Source: Streptomyces sp. MMG1533 | Lineage (GTDB): Bacteria; Actinomycetota; Actinomycetes; Streptomycetales; Streptomycetaceae | Direction of reading: 5' to 3' | Assembly: GCF_001279775.1 (NCBI RefSeq) | Contig: NZ_LGDG01000233.1 | Coordinates: 1-64,000, forward strand | Length of the DNA: 64,000 nucleotides | In this document: in pieces, positions 38,261 to 46,970 of the stretch | Layout: the number at the start of each line of letters is the position of its first letter | Position numbering within the stretch: position 1 is the stretch's first letter | The notes under the pieces: model-generated | Database searches by the model: none | The model's input: only the letters and a program-made list of their open reading frames with translations | Told to the model about the DNA's origin: nothing | Translations under genes and position numbers: made by a program

Positions 38261-39315
38261 TGTCCGCGCGCCGTCAGTGGCCCCCGTGGGCACCGAGGCA
38301 AGGTCTCGGGCCGGGCGCCCGACCGCGCCACCGGTTCCTGCGTCGAGCGCTGGCGATCACCCTGGTGACCGTGCTGACCCTGCTGGGCCTCGGCATCGGC
38401 GGGGCCTGGTGGGCCACGGACCACTACGGCGACCAGGTCACCCGCATCCCCGACGCCTTCCCGGACGGCCCACGCCCACCCGAATCCGATTCGTCCGACG
38501 GCGGTACGACCTTCCTGCTGGCCGGAGTCGACAGCCGCTCCAAGCGACCGACCACGGGCAAAGACGCCGCGGCACAGCTGTGGAAGTACGGGGCGCAGCG
38601 CAGCGACACGCTGATGCTGGTGCATCTGAGCGCCGACGAGAGCACGGCGTACACGATGTCCATTCCCAGGGACAGCTGGGTGCCCATCCCGGGGCATGGC
38701 TCCGCGAAGATCAACGCCGCGTTCTCCTGGGGCGGTCCGCCCCTCCTGATCCAGACGGTGGAGCAGCTCACCGGCACCCGAGTCGACCACTTCGGCGTCA
38801 TCGACTGGCACGGCTTCCGTTCCCTCACCGACGCCGTCGGCGGCGTTCCCGTCACCGTCCCGGCGAACACCTACGACCCGGAACAGCAACGGCACTTCAG
38901 GGCCGGCACCCACACCATGAAGGGTGAGGAGGCACTGGCGTACGTCCGTCAGCGCCACGGACTGCCCGGCGGCGAACTCGACCGCATCAAGCACCAGCAG
39001 CAGTTCCTGACCAGCCTCGTCGGCGAGGTGCGCGGCGGAGTGGACATCACCGATCCGTTCGGCACCGACAAGATGCTCGACGCGATCACCCGCACGGTGA
39101 GCGTGGACGACCGGATGTCCAACGGCGATCTGCGCGGCCTCGTGCTCGGGCTGCGGCATCTGCACGCTTCTGACACCCGCTTCGCCACCGCGCCGATCGT
39201 CCGGTCGGAGACGATCCGCGGCCAGTACGCGCTGATCCTCGACCGGGAGAAGCTGCGGGCAGAGTGCCGCGCCATCGAATCCGGGGCTCCGCAGACCCGA
39301 GGAGGAAGCTCATGA
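38260..39315 (+). CDS. LytR-CpsA-Psr (LCP) family glycopolymer ligase
   Basis: A 351-residue membrane-anchored LCP protein: a cytoplasmic basic tail, one helix (about residues 29-52), then the extracellular LCP domain with GTTFLLAGVDSR, the RSDTLMLVHL segment carrying the conserved Arg and Asp, and SIPRDSWV. LCP enzymes transfer undecaprenyl-linked polymers to peptidoglycan or another acceptor. The start overlaps the previous stop (TGATG) and its stop overlaps the next start (ATGA), so it is tightly embedded in the operon. It suggests that the polysaccharide becomes attached to the cell wall. Confidence 0.93.
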   Translation: MSARRQWPPWAPRQGLGPGARPRHRFLRRALAITLVTVLTLLGLGIGGAWWATDHYGDQVTRIPDAFPDGPRPPESDSSDGGTTFLLAGVDSRSKRPTTGKDAAAQLWKYGAQRSDTLMLVHLSADESTAYTMSIPRDSWVPIPGHGSAKINAAFSWGGPPLLIQTVEQLTGTRVDHFGVIDWHGFRSLTDAVGGVPVTVPANTYDPEQQRHFRAGTHTMKGEEALAYVRQRHGLPGGELDRIKHQQQFLTSLVGEVRGGVDITDPFGTDKMLDAITRTVSVDDRMSNGDLRGLVLGLRHLHASDTRFATAPIVRSETIRGQYALILDREKLRAECRAIESGAPQTRGGSS

Positions 39316-40469
39316 CCACCGCACCCACGAAGGCACGGGCAGGAAAGCGAGTCCTCGTCATCTGCCAGCTCGACGCCTTCGCCAACGGCGTCAAGCCCGC
39401 CGAGATAGAGCGCTTCCTGAGGGAACGGGGCCATGACGCGCACCTCGTCGACACGTATCACCTCAGCCGGTGGGCCCGCGCGCCGGGACCGCTCGGCGGC
39501 AGGCTTCCCGCCCTCAGCCCGCGGAAGTTCGCGCTCTACGCGACCGAGGCGGCGTCCGCGGTGCTCACCCGGCGATGGGACTTCGGGCGACGGCACTTGT
39601 CGTACTACCTGCTGGTCGCCGATCACCGGCTGCGGCGCGGCATCCTGAAGCGGTCGTTGCCGCTGGACGACTTCGACCTGGTGATCTGCGAGACCGTCTA
39701 CGACGCCGGAGTGCTGGCCTGCGCCGGTTCCGCCCGGACTCTGTACGACGCCCCCGCCCCGTGGGCGGACGAAGTGTTCTTCGACGGCAGGCTGAGCGCG
39801 CGGCAACACGCGAAGCTGCGCCGGCTCGAGACCGGCATCTTCGAAAGCGTCGACCATCTGGCTCTGCACTGGGAGTCGTACGCACGCTACGCCGTCGAGC
39901 GGTACGGGATCAGCGGGCGCAACCTGATGCCGCTGAACTTCGGCTGCACTCCCGCGAAGCAGCGCGCCGAGTTCGCCGGCCCGCCGCGCGTCGTCTACCT
40001 CGGCAACGTGAGCGCCGGCTTCAACGACCCCTCGCTCCTGGCCCGCCTGTCCGCGCAGTACCCACACATCGACGTCTTCGGCGGGCCGCCGCCGGACCCG
40101 GCACTCGGGCTCAACTACCTCGGCTACGCGCCCTCGCTGGACGTGCTGAGGAACTACCAGCTCGGACTGGTGACGTGCAGCAAGGACCCGCTGCGCCGCG
40201 ACGGCTTCTCCTCGAAACACGTCCAGTACCTGTCGTACGGGCTTCCCGTGCTCGTCCCCTCCTGGCGGCGCCATCTCGACCTGCTGCGCGGCTCGGTGGT
40301 CTACACCGAGGAGACCTTCCGCTCCGCCGTGGAGGGCATGAATGACGAGCGCCGGTGGCGGGCGGCCAGCGACGAGGCGTACGCCCAGGCCGAGCGCCTT
40401 CGCTGGGACGAGACTCTGCGTCCGCTGGAGCAGCTGCTCAGCCGCGATCCCGATCTGCCCGAGGACTAG
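39312..40469 (+). CDS. Glycosyltransferase, GT-B fold
   Basis: A 385-residue cytoplasmic glycosyltransferase. It opens with the Rossmann strand KRVLVICQLDAF, has a central DLVICETVYDAGVL segment, and the C-terminal half shows GLVTCSKDPLRRDGFSSKHVQYLSYGLPVLVPSW (by key words FSSKHVQYL and GLPVLVPSW), typical of GT4-like enzymes including the acidic-residue-free glucuronosyl group. Donor and acceptor are unknown. The ATG at 39312 overlaps the preceding stop and has a GAGGAAG ribosome site. A 53-residue mini-gene at 41947 seems to contain fragments related to it. Confidence 0.82.
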   Translation: MTTAPTKARAGKRVLVICQLDAFANGVKPAEIERFLRERGHDAHLVDTYHLSRWARAPGPLGGRLPALSPRKFALYATEAASAVLTRRWDFGRRHLSYYLLVADHRLRRGILKRSLPLDDFDLVICETVYDAGVLACAGSARTLYDAPAPWADEVFFDGRLSARQHAKLRRLETGIFESVDHLALHWESYARYAVERYGISGRNLMPLNFGCTPAKQRAEFAGPPRVVYLGNVSAGFNDPSLLARLSAQYPHIDVFGGPPPDPALGLNYLGYAPSLDVLRNYQLGLVTCSKDPLRRDGFSSKHVQYLSYGLPVLVPSWRRHLDLLRGSVVYTEETFRSAVEGMNDERRWRAASDEAYAQAERLRWDETLRPLEQLLSRDPDLPED

Positions 40470-40471
40470 AA

Positions 40472-41908
40472 ATGGACCTGAAAGCCTATCTCCGTCTGCT
40501 CCGATTCCACTGGGTGGCGATCGTTGTGCTCACGCTCCTGGGCGCGGCCGGCGGTGCTGCGGTGGCCCAGTCGCAGCCGCCGGTCTACGCGGCCAAGGCC
40601 CAGATGCTGGTGACCGTCTCGGCCCCGGGGGAGGACTCGAGCCAGGCGTATCAAGGGGCGCTCCTCTCCCAGCAGCGCGCCAAGTCGTATACGACATTGC
40701 TGACGAGCCAGTCCGTGCTCAGGCAGCTGACCGACGAACTGGGGCTGCCGTACTCGGTCGAGCACATGAAGAGCCACATCACCGCGACCAATCCGACCGA
40801 CACCGCGGTCATCGACGTCACGGTGAAGGACCGTTCGGCACGGCAGGCGCAGCAGATGGCCCAAGCCCTGGGACCGACGTTCTCGAAGATCGTCTCATCC
40901 GCCGAGAACCCCGGGCAGGAGGGCGACGGGAAGACACCCGTGATCAACGTCAGAACGCTGGACGGAGTGCAGCTCCTGGACAGCCCGGTGTCCCCGCACA
41001 AGAGCTTCGACATCGCCCTGGGCCTCGCCGCGGGCCTCGTCCTCGGACTCGTCTGGGCGGTCGTCCGCGAGGTCACGGACACGCGGATCCGTGACCTTCA
41101 GGATCTGGCGCAGGGCACGGACGTCGACGTCCTCGGTGTTCTGCCCCGGGGCGGGCAGCGCCGTGACAAGGACTTCCGGTTCGGACTGCCCGGATCGTCG
41201 GCAGAGACCCAGGCCTACCGGTGGCTGGCCCTGACGACCGAGACGGACGGCCGCGGTCCCGGGCCCCGGGCCCAAGTGGTGACATCGGCCGTCCGTGGGG
41301 ACGGGACGACCGCTGTCGCCGCGGGACTGGCGATCGCCCTGGCCGAGAGCGGCACGCGGACGATCGTGGTCGACGCCCAGCGTTCCCGGGCACGACTGGC
41401 GGACCTCCTCGGTCTGTCGTCGCCGTGGGGCCTGACGGATGTCCTGAACGGCCGGGTCTCCGTCGACGAGGCGCTTCGGACCTGGCGCGATGATGTGCCC
41501 CTCCAGGTACTCGCAGGGAGCGGTACGGATCCGGATTCCGGCGCGGCACCGCTGCGGCAGGCGGAGGTCGCCGAGCTGTGCAAGCAGCTCATGGTGCGGG
41601 CCGATGCCGTGATCTTCGTCGCCCCTCCTGTGCTGGCCGAGAGCGACGCGACGATCGTGGCCCGCGCCGTGGGACAGGTGATCGCCGTGGCCGAGGCGAG
41701 GGCCACCCGGATGCCGGACTTCACCCAGTCGGTCCGGCGCCTTCGCTCGGTGGGCGTCACGGTCCTGGGAGCCGTACTCAGCGGAGAACGCGGGCGGCGC
41801 AGCAGGCCGTACGTGCCGACCGTCTCACCTACCGCCCGCGTGGACGGACACGGCGTCCGGCTGGAAAACCAGGGCCGGTCCCACACGGAGGCATGGTCCT
41901 CGGGATAG
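40472..41908 (+). CDS. Wzz chain-length protein fused to a degenerate BY-kinase domain
   Basis: A 478-residue protein. Residues 1-195 have two membrane helices flanking an extracellular Wzz domain, with the usual Pro-rich end (SPVSPHKSFDIALGL). Residues about 230-430 match a CpsD/CapB-type bacterial tyrosine kinase, but the Walker A loop reads RGDGTTAVAAG, so the essential Lys is missing, and the A' motif is VVDAQRSR. No Tyr cluster is visible at the C-terminus. It should set chain length or couple polymerase and export, probably without kinase activity. It follows the glycosyltransferase gene with a 2-bp gap. Confidence 0.85.
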   Translation: MDLKAYLRLLRFHWVAIVVLTLLGAAGGAAVAQSQPPVYAAKAQMLVTVSAPGEDSSQAYQGALLSQQRAKSYTTLLTSQSVLRQLTDELGLPYSVEHMKSHITATNPTDTAVIDVTVKDRSARQAQQMAQALGPTFSKIVSSAENPGQEGDGKTPVINVRTLDGVQLLDSPVSPHKSFDIALGLAAGLVLGLVWAVVREVTDTRIRDLQDLAQGTDVDVLGVLPRGGQRRDKDFRFGLPGSSAETQAYRWLALTTETDGRGPGPRAQVVTSAVRGDGTTAVAAGLAIALAESGTRTIVVDAQRSRARLADLLGLSSPWGLTDVLNGRVSVDEALRTWRDDVPLQVLAGSGTDPDSGAAPLRQAEVAELCKQLMVRADAVIFVAPPVLAESDATIVARAVGQVIAVAEARATRMPDFTQSVRRLRSVGVTVLGAVLSGERGRRSRPYVPTVSPTARVDGHGVRLENQGRSHTEAWSSG

Positions 41909-41946
41909 GGCGCCGTGCCCCGGCTCGAGATGGAGGGAGAACCCCG

Positions 41947-42108
41947 GTGAAGAAGCGCATCCTCGTCGTCGGTCAGTCGGACGGCCCTTGGGATTCATTC
42001 GCACGGGACGCCCTGGAGCAGTACGGGATCAGCGGGCACGGGTCCCTTCACCTCTCGCGGGACAGCACACTCCGCCTCCCGGAAACCCTGCTGGAGGGCA
42101 CATCGTGA
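41947..42108 (+). CDS. 53-residue protein, probably a shrunken glycosyltransferase gene
   Basis: The GTG at 41947 has a GGAGGGA ribosome site, and the stop overlaps the next gene start (TGATG), so the frame is probably translated. The start KRILVVGQSDGP resembles the N-terminus of the upstream glycosyltransferase (KRVLVICQLDAF), and EQYGISGHG resembles its internal ERYGISGRN; the DNA there shares 17 identical bases. It may be a copy of a glycosyltransferase gene that lost most of its middle, kept for translational coupling. Confidence 0.5.
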   Translation: MKKRILVVGQSDGPWDSFARDALEQYGISGHGSLHLSRDSTLRLPETLLEGTS

Positions 42109-44435
42109 TGACCATGCGTGCGCCTGCTCGGCGGAGAACCGGGGCGGGCCCCAGGCCGCGTCCACGCATCCTGCTGATGCTGGTCCTGATCGCGGCCGCG
42201 ATGCCGGTGCGCATCGCCAGTTCAGTGCCGGGGATCAAGTCGGTCTCCGTCCTGGATGTTCTGCTGGGTGTCGTTGCGCTGACGCTTTTCCTCGACAGTG
42301 CCTTCAAGCCGCTGGACATCGGCTATCGGAAGCTTTTCGTCCTGTTGTGCATCCCGGCGGTCATCTGCGGCATGTCGATGCTGTGGACGCAGGACCCGCA
42401 GGCGACGCTCCGTGCCACGATCGTTTATGTGGAAGGCATCGTCGCCTACCTTTTCGTCGTGCGGGAGCTGAGTGGAGTCCCGCCCGGCCGGGCCATGACG
42501 TATATCAAGCGCTACAGCTATCTGCTCATCGTTCCCGCCGTTTTCCTCCTGCTGAAGGTTCCCGGCTTCGGTCCCGAGGAGGCCGGGCTCCTCCGCGATT
42601 CCGATCGGTATCTTTCGTACTACACCAGGCTCTCTCACCCCGCCCTGGGGCCGTCCAACAATCTCGCCACTGTGCTGGCCTTCTTCGTCCCCCTCCTGCT
42701 GTACTGGGGCCATGTGCGGCACGATCGACGGTTCACCCGGGCCGGATGCGTCGCGCTCGTCGCGGTCGTCTGCACCTTTTCGCGCGGGGTCATTCTCGGA
42801 CTTCTGACGGCAGCGGTGCTCGCGGGCCTGGGGAGCGTCGTCAGAAGGCGGCGCTTCGGAAGTCGGATATCCGGAAAGATCGTCGCTGCCGTCGCGTCGG
42901 TCGCCGTAGCCGTGGTGCTGCTGTATCAGCTGAATCCGGACACCCGTGAATTCTCCGGAAGCCGGTTCAGCCTGACCAACGTTTTCATCCGTTCCCAATT
43001 CGCGGTCGAGGCGATCGAAAAGATCGCTGCGCGGCCGTTCCTCGGTTATGGCGGGGGAACGGCGCCCGATGGGTTCTGGGATCTGGCGCATGTCCACAAT
43101 ACGTATCTCCAGCAGATGGTGTTCTTCGGTGTCCTGCTGGGTGTCTGCCTCTCAGTCGCGTTGATCGGGACGGCCGTCTTCTTCTTCTCCCGGTGGCGCA
43201 CGAGCCGGGTGGCCCGGGTCGTCGGCTTCACGCTCATCGCCCAGCTCTTCGTCTTCGCGGTCGAGTCGAGCTTCGAGGGCACGGTCCTTCGCGTGCTGTT
43301 CTACCTCTCCATCGGTCTTGCCACCGCGGTGGTCCGCGCATCCGAGACGTGCCAGGCAAAGACGCATCAGCCCGAGCCGATCGGACACCCGATCCGTGGC
43401 GTGGCACCCGGCCTCGCAGGTGGGTTCACCGGCGAGCTCAGCCGCGAACGAAGCCATCCCCGCGGGAGATCCGCCCTGCGGCACGAACTCGTGATCTGCA
43501 CCAGGAACCGAGTGGACGACTTCCGCCGGTGTCTGGATTCCGTCGCCGCACAGTCCGGACTGCCCGACGGTGTGATCGTCGTGGACAGCAGCGACACGGA
43601 CGCCACGCGCCGCGTGACCGAGGCCTTCGCCGACGGGACGGGCCTTGCCGTGCGGTACGTCCGGACCGTCCCGGGTCTCGCTCTGCAACGCAACGTGGGG
43701 CTCGACCACCTCGCCGCGTCGACGGACGTGGTGCACTTCTTCGACGACGACACCGTTCTCGACCCAGGTTGTCTGCGCGAGATACTGGCGGTGTTCGAGA
43801 CCCGGCCGGACGTCGGTGGCGTCGGTGGACGCGACGTGAGACTGCCGGAGCCCGACCCGGCCTGGTACCCGTGCCTCTTCCTGCTCGACAGCCGTCGGCA
43901 GGGCGTCCTCATGCGCTCCGGAGTCAACGCGCCGAGTGCCACCGGGGACAGCGAACGGCTGGTGGACTGGTTGTCCGGATGCTCGATGTCCTACCGCTGC
44001 CGGATCATCGGCGGGATGCGCTTCGACGAGAGCCTCGGTGGCGTCGGACCCGCGCAGGACGTGGACTTCGCCGCGCGCGTCGCGGAACGGACGCGGCTGG
44101 TCTGGACACCCCCGGCCCGGCTGGAGCGCCGGCTCTCACCGGTCGACCGCGACGACGCGGCGATGACGCTCCGTCGCACGATCCGTGGCAGGTGGCGGCT
44201 CGCCCGTGACCACGTGGGAGCGGTGAACCGGGCGGCCGTGATCTACGGGGTCTCCGGCGAGTTCCTCACCTCGGTACTCCTGGCGGTGCGTTCCCGGTCC
44301 AGGCTCTACGGGCGGCTCGGCGTCGCCGGCGCGTCCGGGGCAGGCGATCGTGCCCACCCCGGCACACCGGAGGTCCTCGCTGATCCAGCTGACACAAGAC
44401 GGCCGAGCCACGCTCACCGCCGCGCCCGCCCGTGA
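42108..44435 (+). CDS. O-antigen-ligase/Wzy-type polymerase fused to a GT2 glycosyltransferase
   Basis: A 775-residue fusion. Residues 1-415 contain about 11 membrane helices and the Wzy_C/O-antigen-ligase region, with a long loop and the motif GGGTAPDGFWDLAHVHNTYLQ (key words HVHNTYLQ). Residues about 455-690 are a GT-A family-2 glycosyltransferase: ELVICTRNR, VVDSSDTD, the DxD in HFFDDDT, and GGVGPAQDVDFAAR as acceptor-side acidic motif. The polymerase part would join repeat units on the outer face, while the transferase works in the cytoplasm, so the linker must place it inside. The start overlaps the mini-gene stop. I know of no standard family with this fusion. Confidence 0.85.
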   Translation: MTMRAPARRRTGAGPRPRPRILLMLVLIAAAMPVRIASSVPGIKSVSVLDVLLGVVALTLFLDSAFKPLDIGYRKLFVLLCIPAVICGMSMLWTQDPQATLRATIVYVEGIVAYLFVVRELSGVPPGRAMTYIKRYSYLLIVPAVFLLLKVPGFGPEEAGLLRDSDRYLSYYTRLSHPALGPSNNLATVLAFFVPLLLYWGHVRHDRRFTRAGCVALVAVVCTFSRGVILGLLTAAVLAGLGSVVRRRRFGSRISGKIVAAVASVAVAVVLLYQLNPDTREFSGSRFSLTNVFIRSQFAVEAIEKIAARPFLGYGGGTAPDGFWDLAHVHNTYLQQMVFFGVLLGVCLSVALIGTAVFFFSRWRTSRVARVVGFTLIAQLFVFAVESSFEGTVLRVLFYLSIGLATAVVRASETCQAKTHQPEPIGHPIRGVAPGLAGGFTGELSRERSHPRGRSALRHELVICTRNRVDDFRRCLDSVAAQSGLPDGVIVVDSSDTDATRRVTEAFADGTGLAVRYVRTVPGLALQRNVGLDHLAASTDVVHFFDDDTVLDPGCLREILAVFETRPDVGGVGGRDVRLPEPDPAWYPCLFLLDSRRQGVLMRSGVNAPSATGDSERLVDWLSGCSMSYRCRIIGGMRFDESLGGVGPAQDVDFAARVAERTRLVWTPPARLERRLSPVDRDDAAMTLRRTIRGRWRLARDHVGAVNRAAVIYGVSGEFLTSVLLAVRSRSRLYGRLGVAGASGAGDRAHPGTPEVLADPADTRRPSHAHRRARP

Positions 44436-44614
44436 GCACACAACTCTTCGACCCCGTGGATGTGAGCGGCGGTGTCGCTCGGTGCCCCTTCCACGGAGTT
44501 CTACGCAACGACGTCACGGCGGCGGCGCGCCCGGCCGCGCCGCCCTCCGGTGGAAGGACCCGCGACACGAGGGCGCACCGGCGTTCCCGTCACCCCGCCG
44601 CGCATAACGTCTGA
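44432..44614 (+). CDS. Possible 60-residue hypothetical protein
   Basis: A GTG start overlapping the polymerase-fusion stop (GTGA) opens a 60-codon frame with an ordered-looking first third (LFDPVDVSGGVARCPFHG) and an Arg/Ala-rich remainder. No ribosome site is visible. It may be a coupled small gene or a gene remnant; I do not recognise it. Otherwise the stretch to 44618 is non-coding. Confidence 0.22.
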   Translation: MSTQLFDPVDVSGGVARCPFHGVLRNDVTAAARPAAPPSGGRTRDTRAHRRSRHPAAHNV

Positions 44615-44618
44615 CGTC

Positions 44619-45377
44619 ATGTCATGGAAAAGAAGGGCCAACGCGGCACTGCGGCGACGCACGGGCTTCGAGGTCCGGCGGGTGTCCCGGTCCGCCGCGC
44701 CCGACTACCCCGCCGACTACGACGAAGAGGCGAAAGCGGTGATCACGGCCGTCCGGCCGTACACCATGACGCCTCCCGAGCGGGTCAACGCGCTCATTCT
44801 GGCGACCCGGTACGTCGTGCGCCACCGCATCCCGGGCGCGGTGGTGGAGTGCGGGGTCTGGCGGGGCGGCAGCATGCACGCCGTGGCGCACACCCTTCTC
44901 TCGCTCGGCGCCGCCGACCGCGACCTGTACCTGTTCGACACCTTCGAGGGCATGCCGCCGCCCACCGAGTACGACCGCAGACACGACGGGGAGCCGGCCG
45001 CCCGCCTGCTCGCGGACTCGGACCGGGACAGTCTGATCCGGGCCGTGGCGGGCCTCGAAGACGTCAAGTCGGCCTTCGCGCCGATCCCGTACTCGAAGGA
45101 GCGGATCCACTATGTGCAGGGCCTGGTCGAGGAGACCGTGCCCGAGCGCGCGCCCGAGCAGATCGCGATCCTGCGCCTGGACACGGACTGGTACACCTCC
45201 ACCCGGCACGAACTGGAGCACCTGTATCCGCGCCTGGCTTCCGGCGGCGTCCTGCTCATCGACGACTACGGCACCTGGCAGGGGTCACGCAGGGCGGTGG
45301 ACGAGTTCCTGGAACGGACCGGGGAACGGCTGCTGTTGCTGCGGATGGACGAGGGGCGGGTCGCGGTCAAGCCGTGA
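44619..45377 (+). CDS. TylF/MycF-family sugar O-methyltransferase
   Basis: A 252-residue SAM-dependent methyltransferase of the macrocin O-methyltransferase family. It shows VVECGVWRGGSM for SAM binding, DLYLFDTFEGMP, and the metal-binding acidic cluster in RLDTDWYTSTRHELEHLYP and GVLLIDDYGTWQG. Family members methylate sugar hydroxyls, often on rhamnose-type residues, with Mg2+. Here it would decorate a sugar of the polysaccharide. There is no clear ribosome site, while the AT-rich CATAACGT lies just upstream, so a leaderless transcript is possible. Confidence 0.88.
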   Translation: MSWKRRANAALRRRTGFEVRRVSRSAAPDYPADYDEEAKAVITAVRPYTMTPPERVNALILATRYVVRHRIPGAVVECGVWRGGSMHAVAHTLLSLGAADRDLYLFDTFEGMPPPTEYDRRHDGEPAARLLADSDRDSLIRAVAGLEDVKSAFAPIPYSKERIHYVQGLVEETVPERAPEQIAILRLDTDWYTSTRHELEHLYPRLASGGVLLIDDYGTWQGSRRAVDEFLERTGERLLLLRMDEGRVAVKP

Positions 45378-45465
45378 AGCTCCCGGGCGCCCGCAGTGAT
45401 ACGGCACACCGAACTCGGCGTCGGGCGCCCCGCTTCGTGCAACGCCTCGGGGGCTCCGCCGCCGC

Positions 45466-46962
45466 TCACTGCTCCCCCTCCCGCCGGGGGCGCGACAGTG
45501 CGGCACGTACCGAGCCCGCGGCGAAACCGTACGTCTGCCGCACCAGCCGCCGGTTCGCCACGGTCATGCCGACCGCGAAGAGCACGGCGGAACAGCCGCC
45601 GCCGGCGATGCCCGACCACAAGGTGCCGCCGCCGCGTGCGGCCACCGCCCAGCCGAGGGCGGACGAGCCCACCCCGATGAGGACGGGGGCGAGAAGCGGG
45701 CGGAACAGGCTGACCGGGAGCCGGCGGGTGGTCGCCCGGCCGAGCACCGTGGCCTCGACGACCGCGGACGCGAACCAGCCCAGGCCGACGGAAGCCACGC
45801 CGAGCGGTGCGAGCAGCGGCAGGGTGACGGCGAACCAGGTCACGGCCTGTAGGAGGCTCGCCCGCAGCACGGCCTGCACGTCGCCGATCGCGTAGAGGTA
45901 TCCCTGGGTGGCCACCGAGACCGCCCCGCCGACAGCCAGCCCCAGACACGCCCCGGGGACGACCATGGCGGCGTCCCGCCATTGGGTGCCGAAGAGACCG
46001 GGCACCAGCCCCGGAGCGGAGCCGGCGAGCGTGGTCAGGACGAAGCCCATGCCCACCGAGGTGATGTCGACGGCCTCTTGGACCAGTCGCCTCGTGTGTG
46101 TCTCGTCGGCGGACAGCCGGGACATCGTGGGGAACGAGACCCGCCACAACGACTGGAGAATCAGGTACGGCATCTCCATCAGCCGTTTGGCGAGAGCCCA
46201 CAGGCCGAGCTGCGTGACCCCGCCGACTGCGGCGATGCACAGATTGAGCGTCTGGTCGCGCAGCAGCCAGGTCGCGTTGACTGCCTGGAACCGCAGGCCG
46301 AATCCGATGAGCGGCTTGATGAGACCGAACGCCGGCAGTGGCCGCACCAGGCCGGCGGGACATACGAACGCCATCACCACCGCCCCGGTCAGGGCACGGA
46401 CCACGGTCGCAGTGGCGAGCCCCCACACGCCGAATCCGGCCACCACGGTGCCGATGGCCCATCCCTGGAAGCACAGCACCTGGGACATCTCCACCGCCAC
46501 GAGCCGGCGGTAGAGCAGGGCCCGCTCCAGCAGGATGCGGCCCGGGAACTGGAGGGCGACGAACGGCATGGAGGCGACCATGACGGCGGTCACCCAGCCG
46601 ACCCGGCCGAGCGGGACCGCCACCGCCGCGGCGATCGCCGTCATCGCCAGCGTCCCGCCGAGCTGGAGCGCGCTCAAGGCGCCGAGTTCGTCGGCGCTCG
46701 GGGGCTCCTTGCGCCGGATGAGCCCGGCGCCGAGGCCGCCGTCGGAGACCAGCCCGGCGAACAGCACGAACGACATGCCGATGGCGACCAAGCCGAAGTC
46801 GTGGGGGTCCAGCAGCCGGGCTACGACCACGTTCCCGGCGAACCCCAGCAGGAGGATCACCAGGCCGCGGGTGCTGACGACGAAGACGCCCGCTTTGGCG
46901 CGCCGCTTCAGCTCACTGTCCGAGAGGTCCTCGTCCTCACCGTGTGTCTGCCCGGCATTCAT
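45466..46962 (-). CDS. Wzx-type polysaccharide flippase
   Basis: A 498-residue integral membrane protein with 12-14 helices of the MOP/MATE superfamily. The beginning (FVVSTRGLVILLLGFAGNVVVARLLDPHDFGLVAIG; key words VVARLLDPHDFG) is the standard Wzx/RfbX entry motif. It should flip undecaprenyl-diphosphate-linked repeat units across the membrane for the polymerase. The frame continues upstream through the next gene, so the start was placed at ATG 46962, eight bases past the preceding stop. It is co-directional with the GT gene at 46971. Confidence 0.88.
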   Translation of the reverse strand: MNAGQTHGEDEDLSDSELKRRAKAGVFVVSTRGLVILLLGFAGNVVVARLLDPHDFGLVAIGMSFVLFAGLVSDGGLGAGLIRRKEPPSADELGALSALQLGGTLAMTAIAAAVAVPLGRVGWVTAVMVASMPFVALQFPGRILLERALLYRRLVAVEMSQVLCFQGWAIGTVVAGFGVWGLATATVVRALTGAVVMAFVCPAGLVRPLPAFGLIKPLIGFGLRFQAVNATWLLRDQTLNLCIAAVGGVTQLGLWALAKRLMEMPYLILQSLWRVSFPTMSRLSADETHTRRLVQEAVDITSVGMGFVLTTLAGSAPGLVPGLFGTQWRDAAMVVPGACLGLAVGGAVSVATQGYLYAIGDVQAVLRASLLQAVTWFAVTLPLLAPLGVASVGLGWFASAVVEATVLGRATTRRLPVSLFRPLLAPVLIGVGSSALGWAVAARGGGTLWSGIAGGGCSAVLFAVGMTVANRRLVRQTYGFAAGSVRAALSRPRREGEQ

Positions 46963-46970
46963 GCCGGGCT

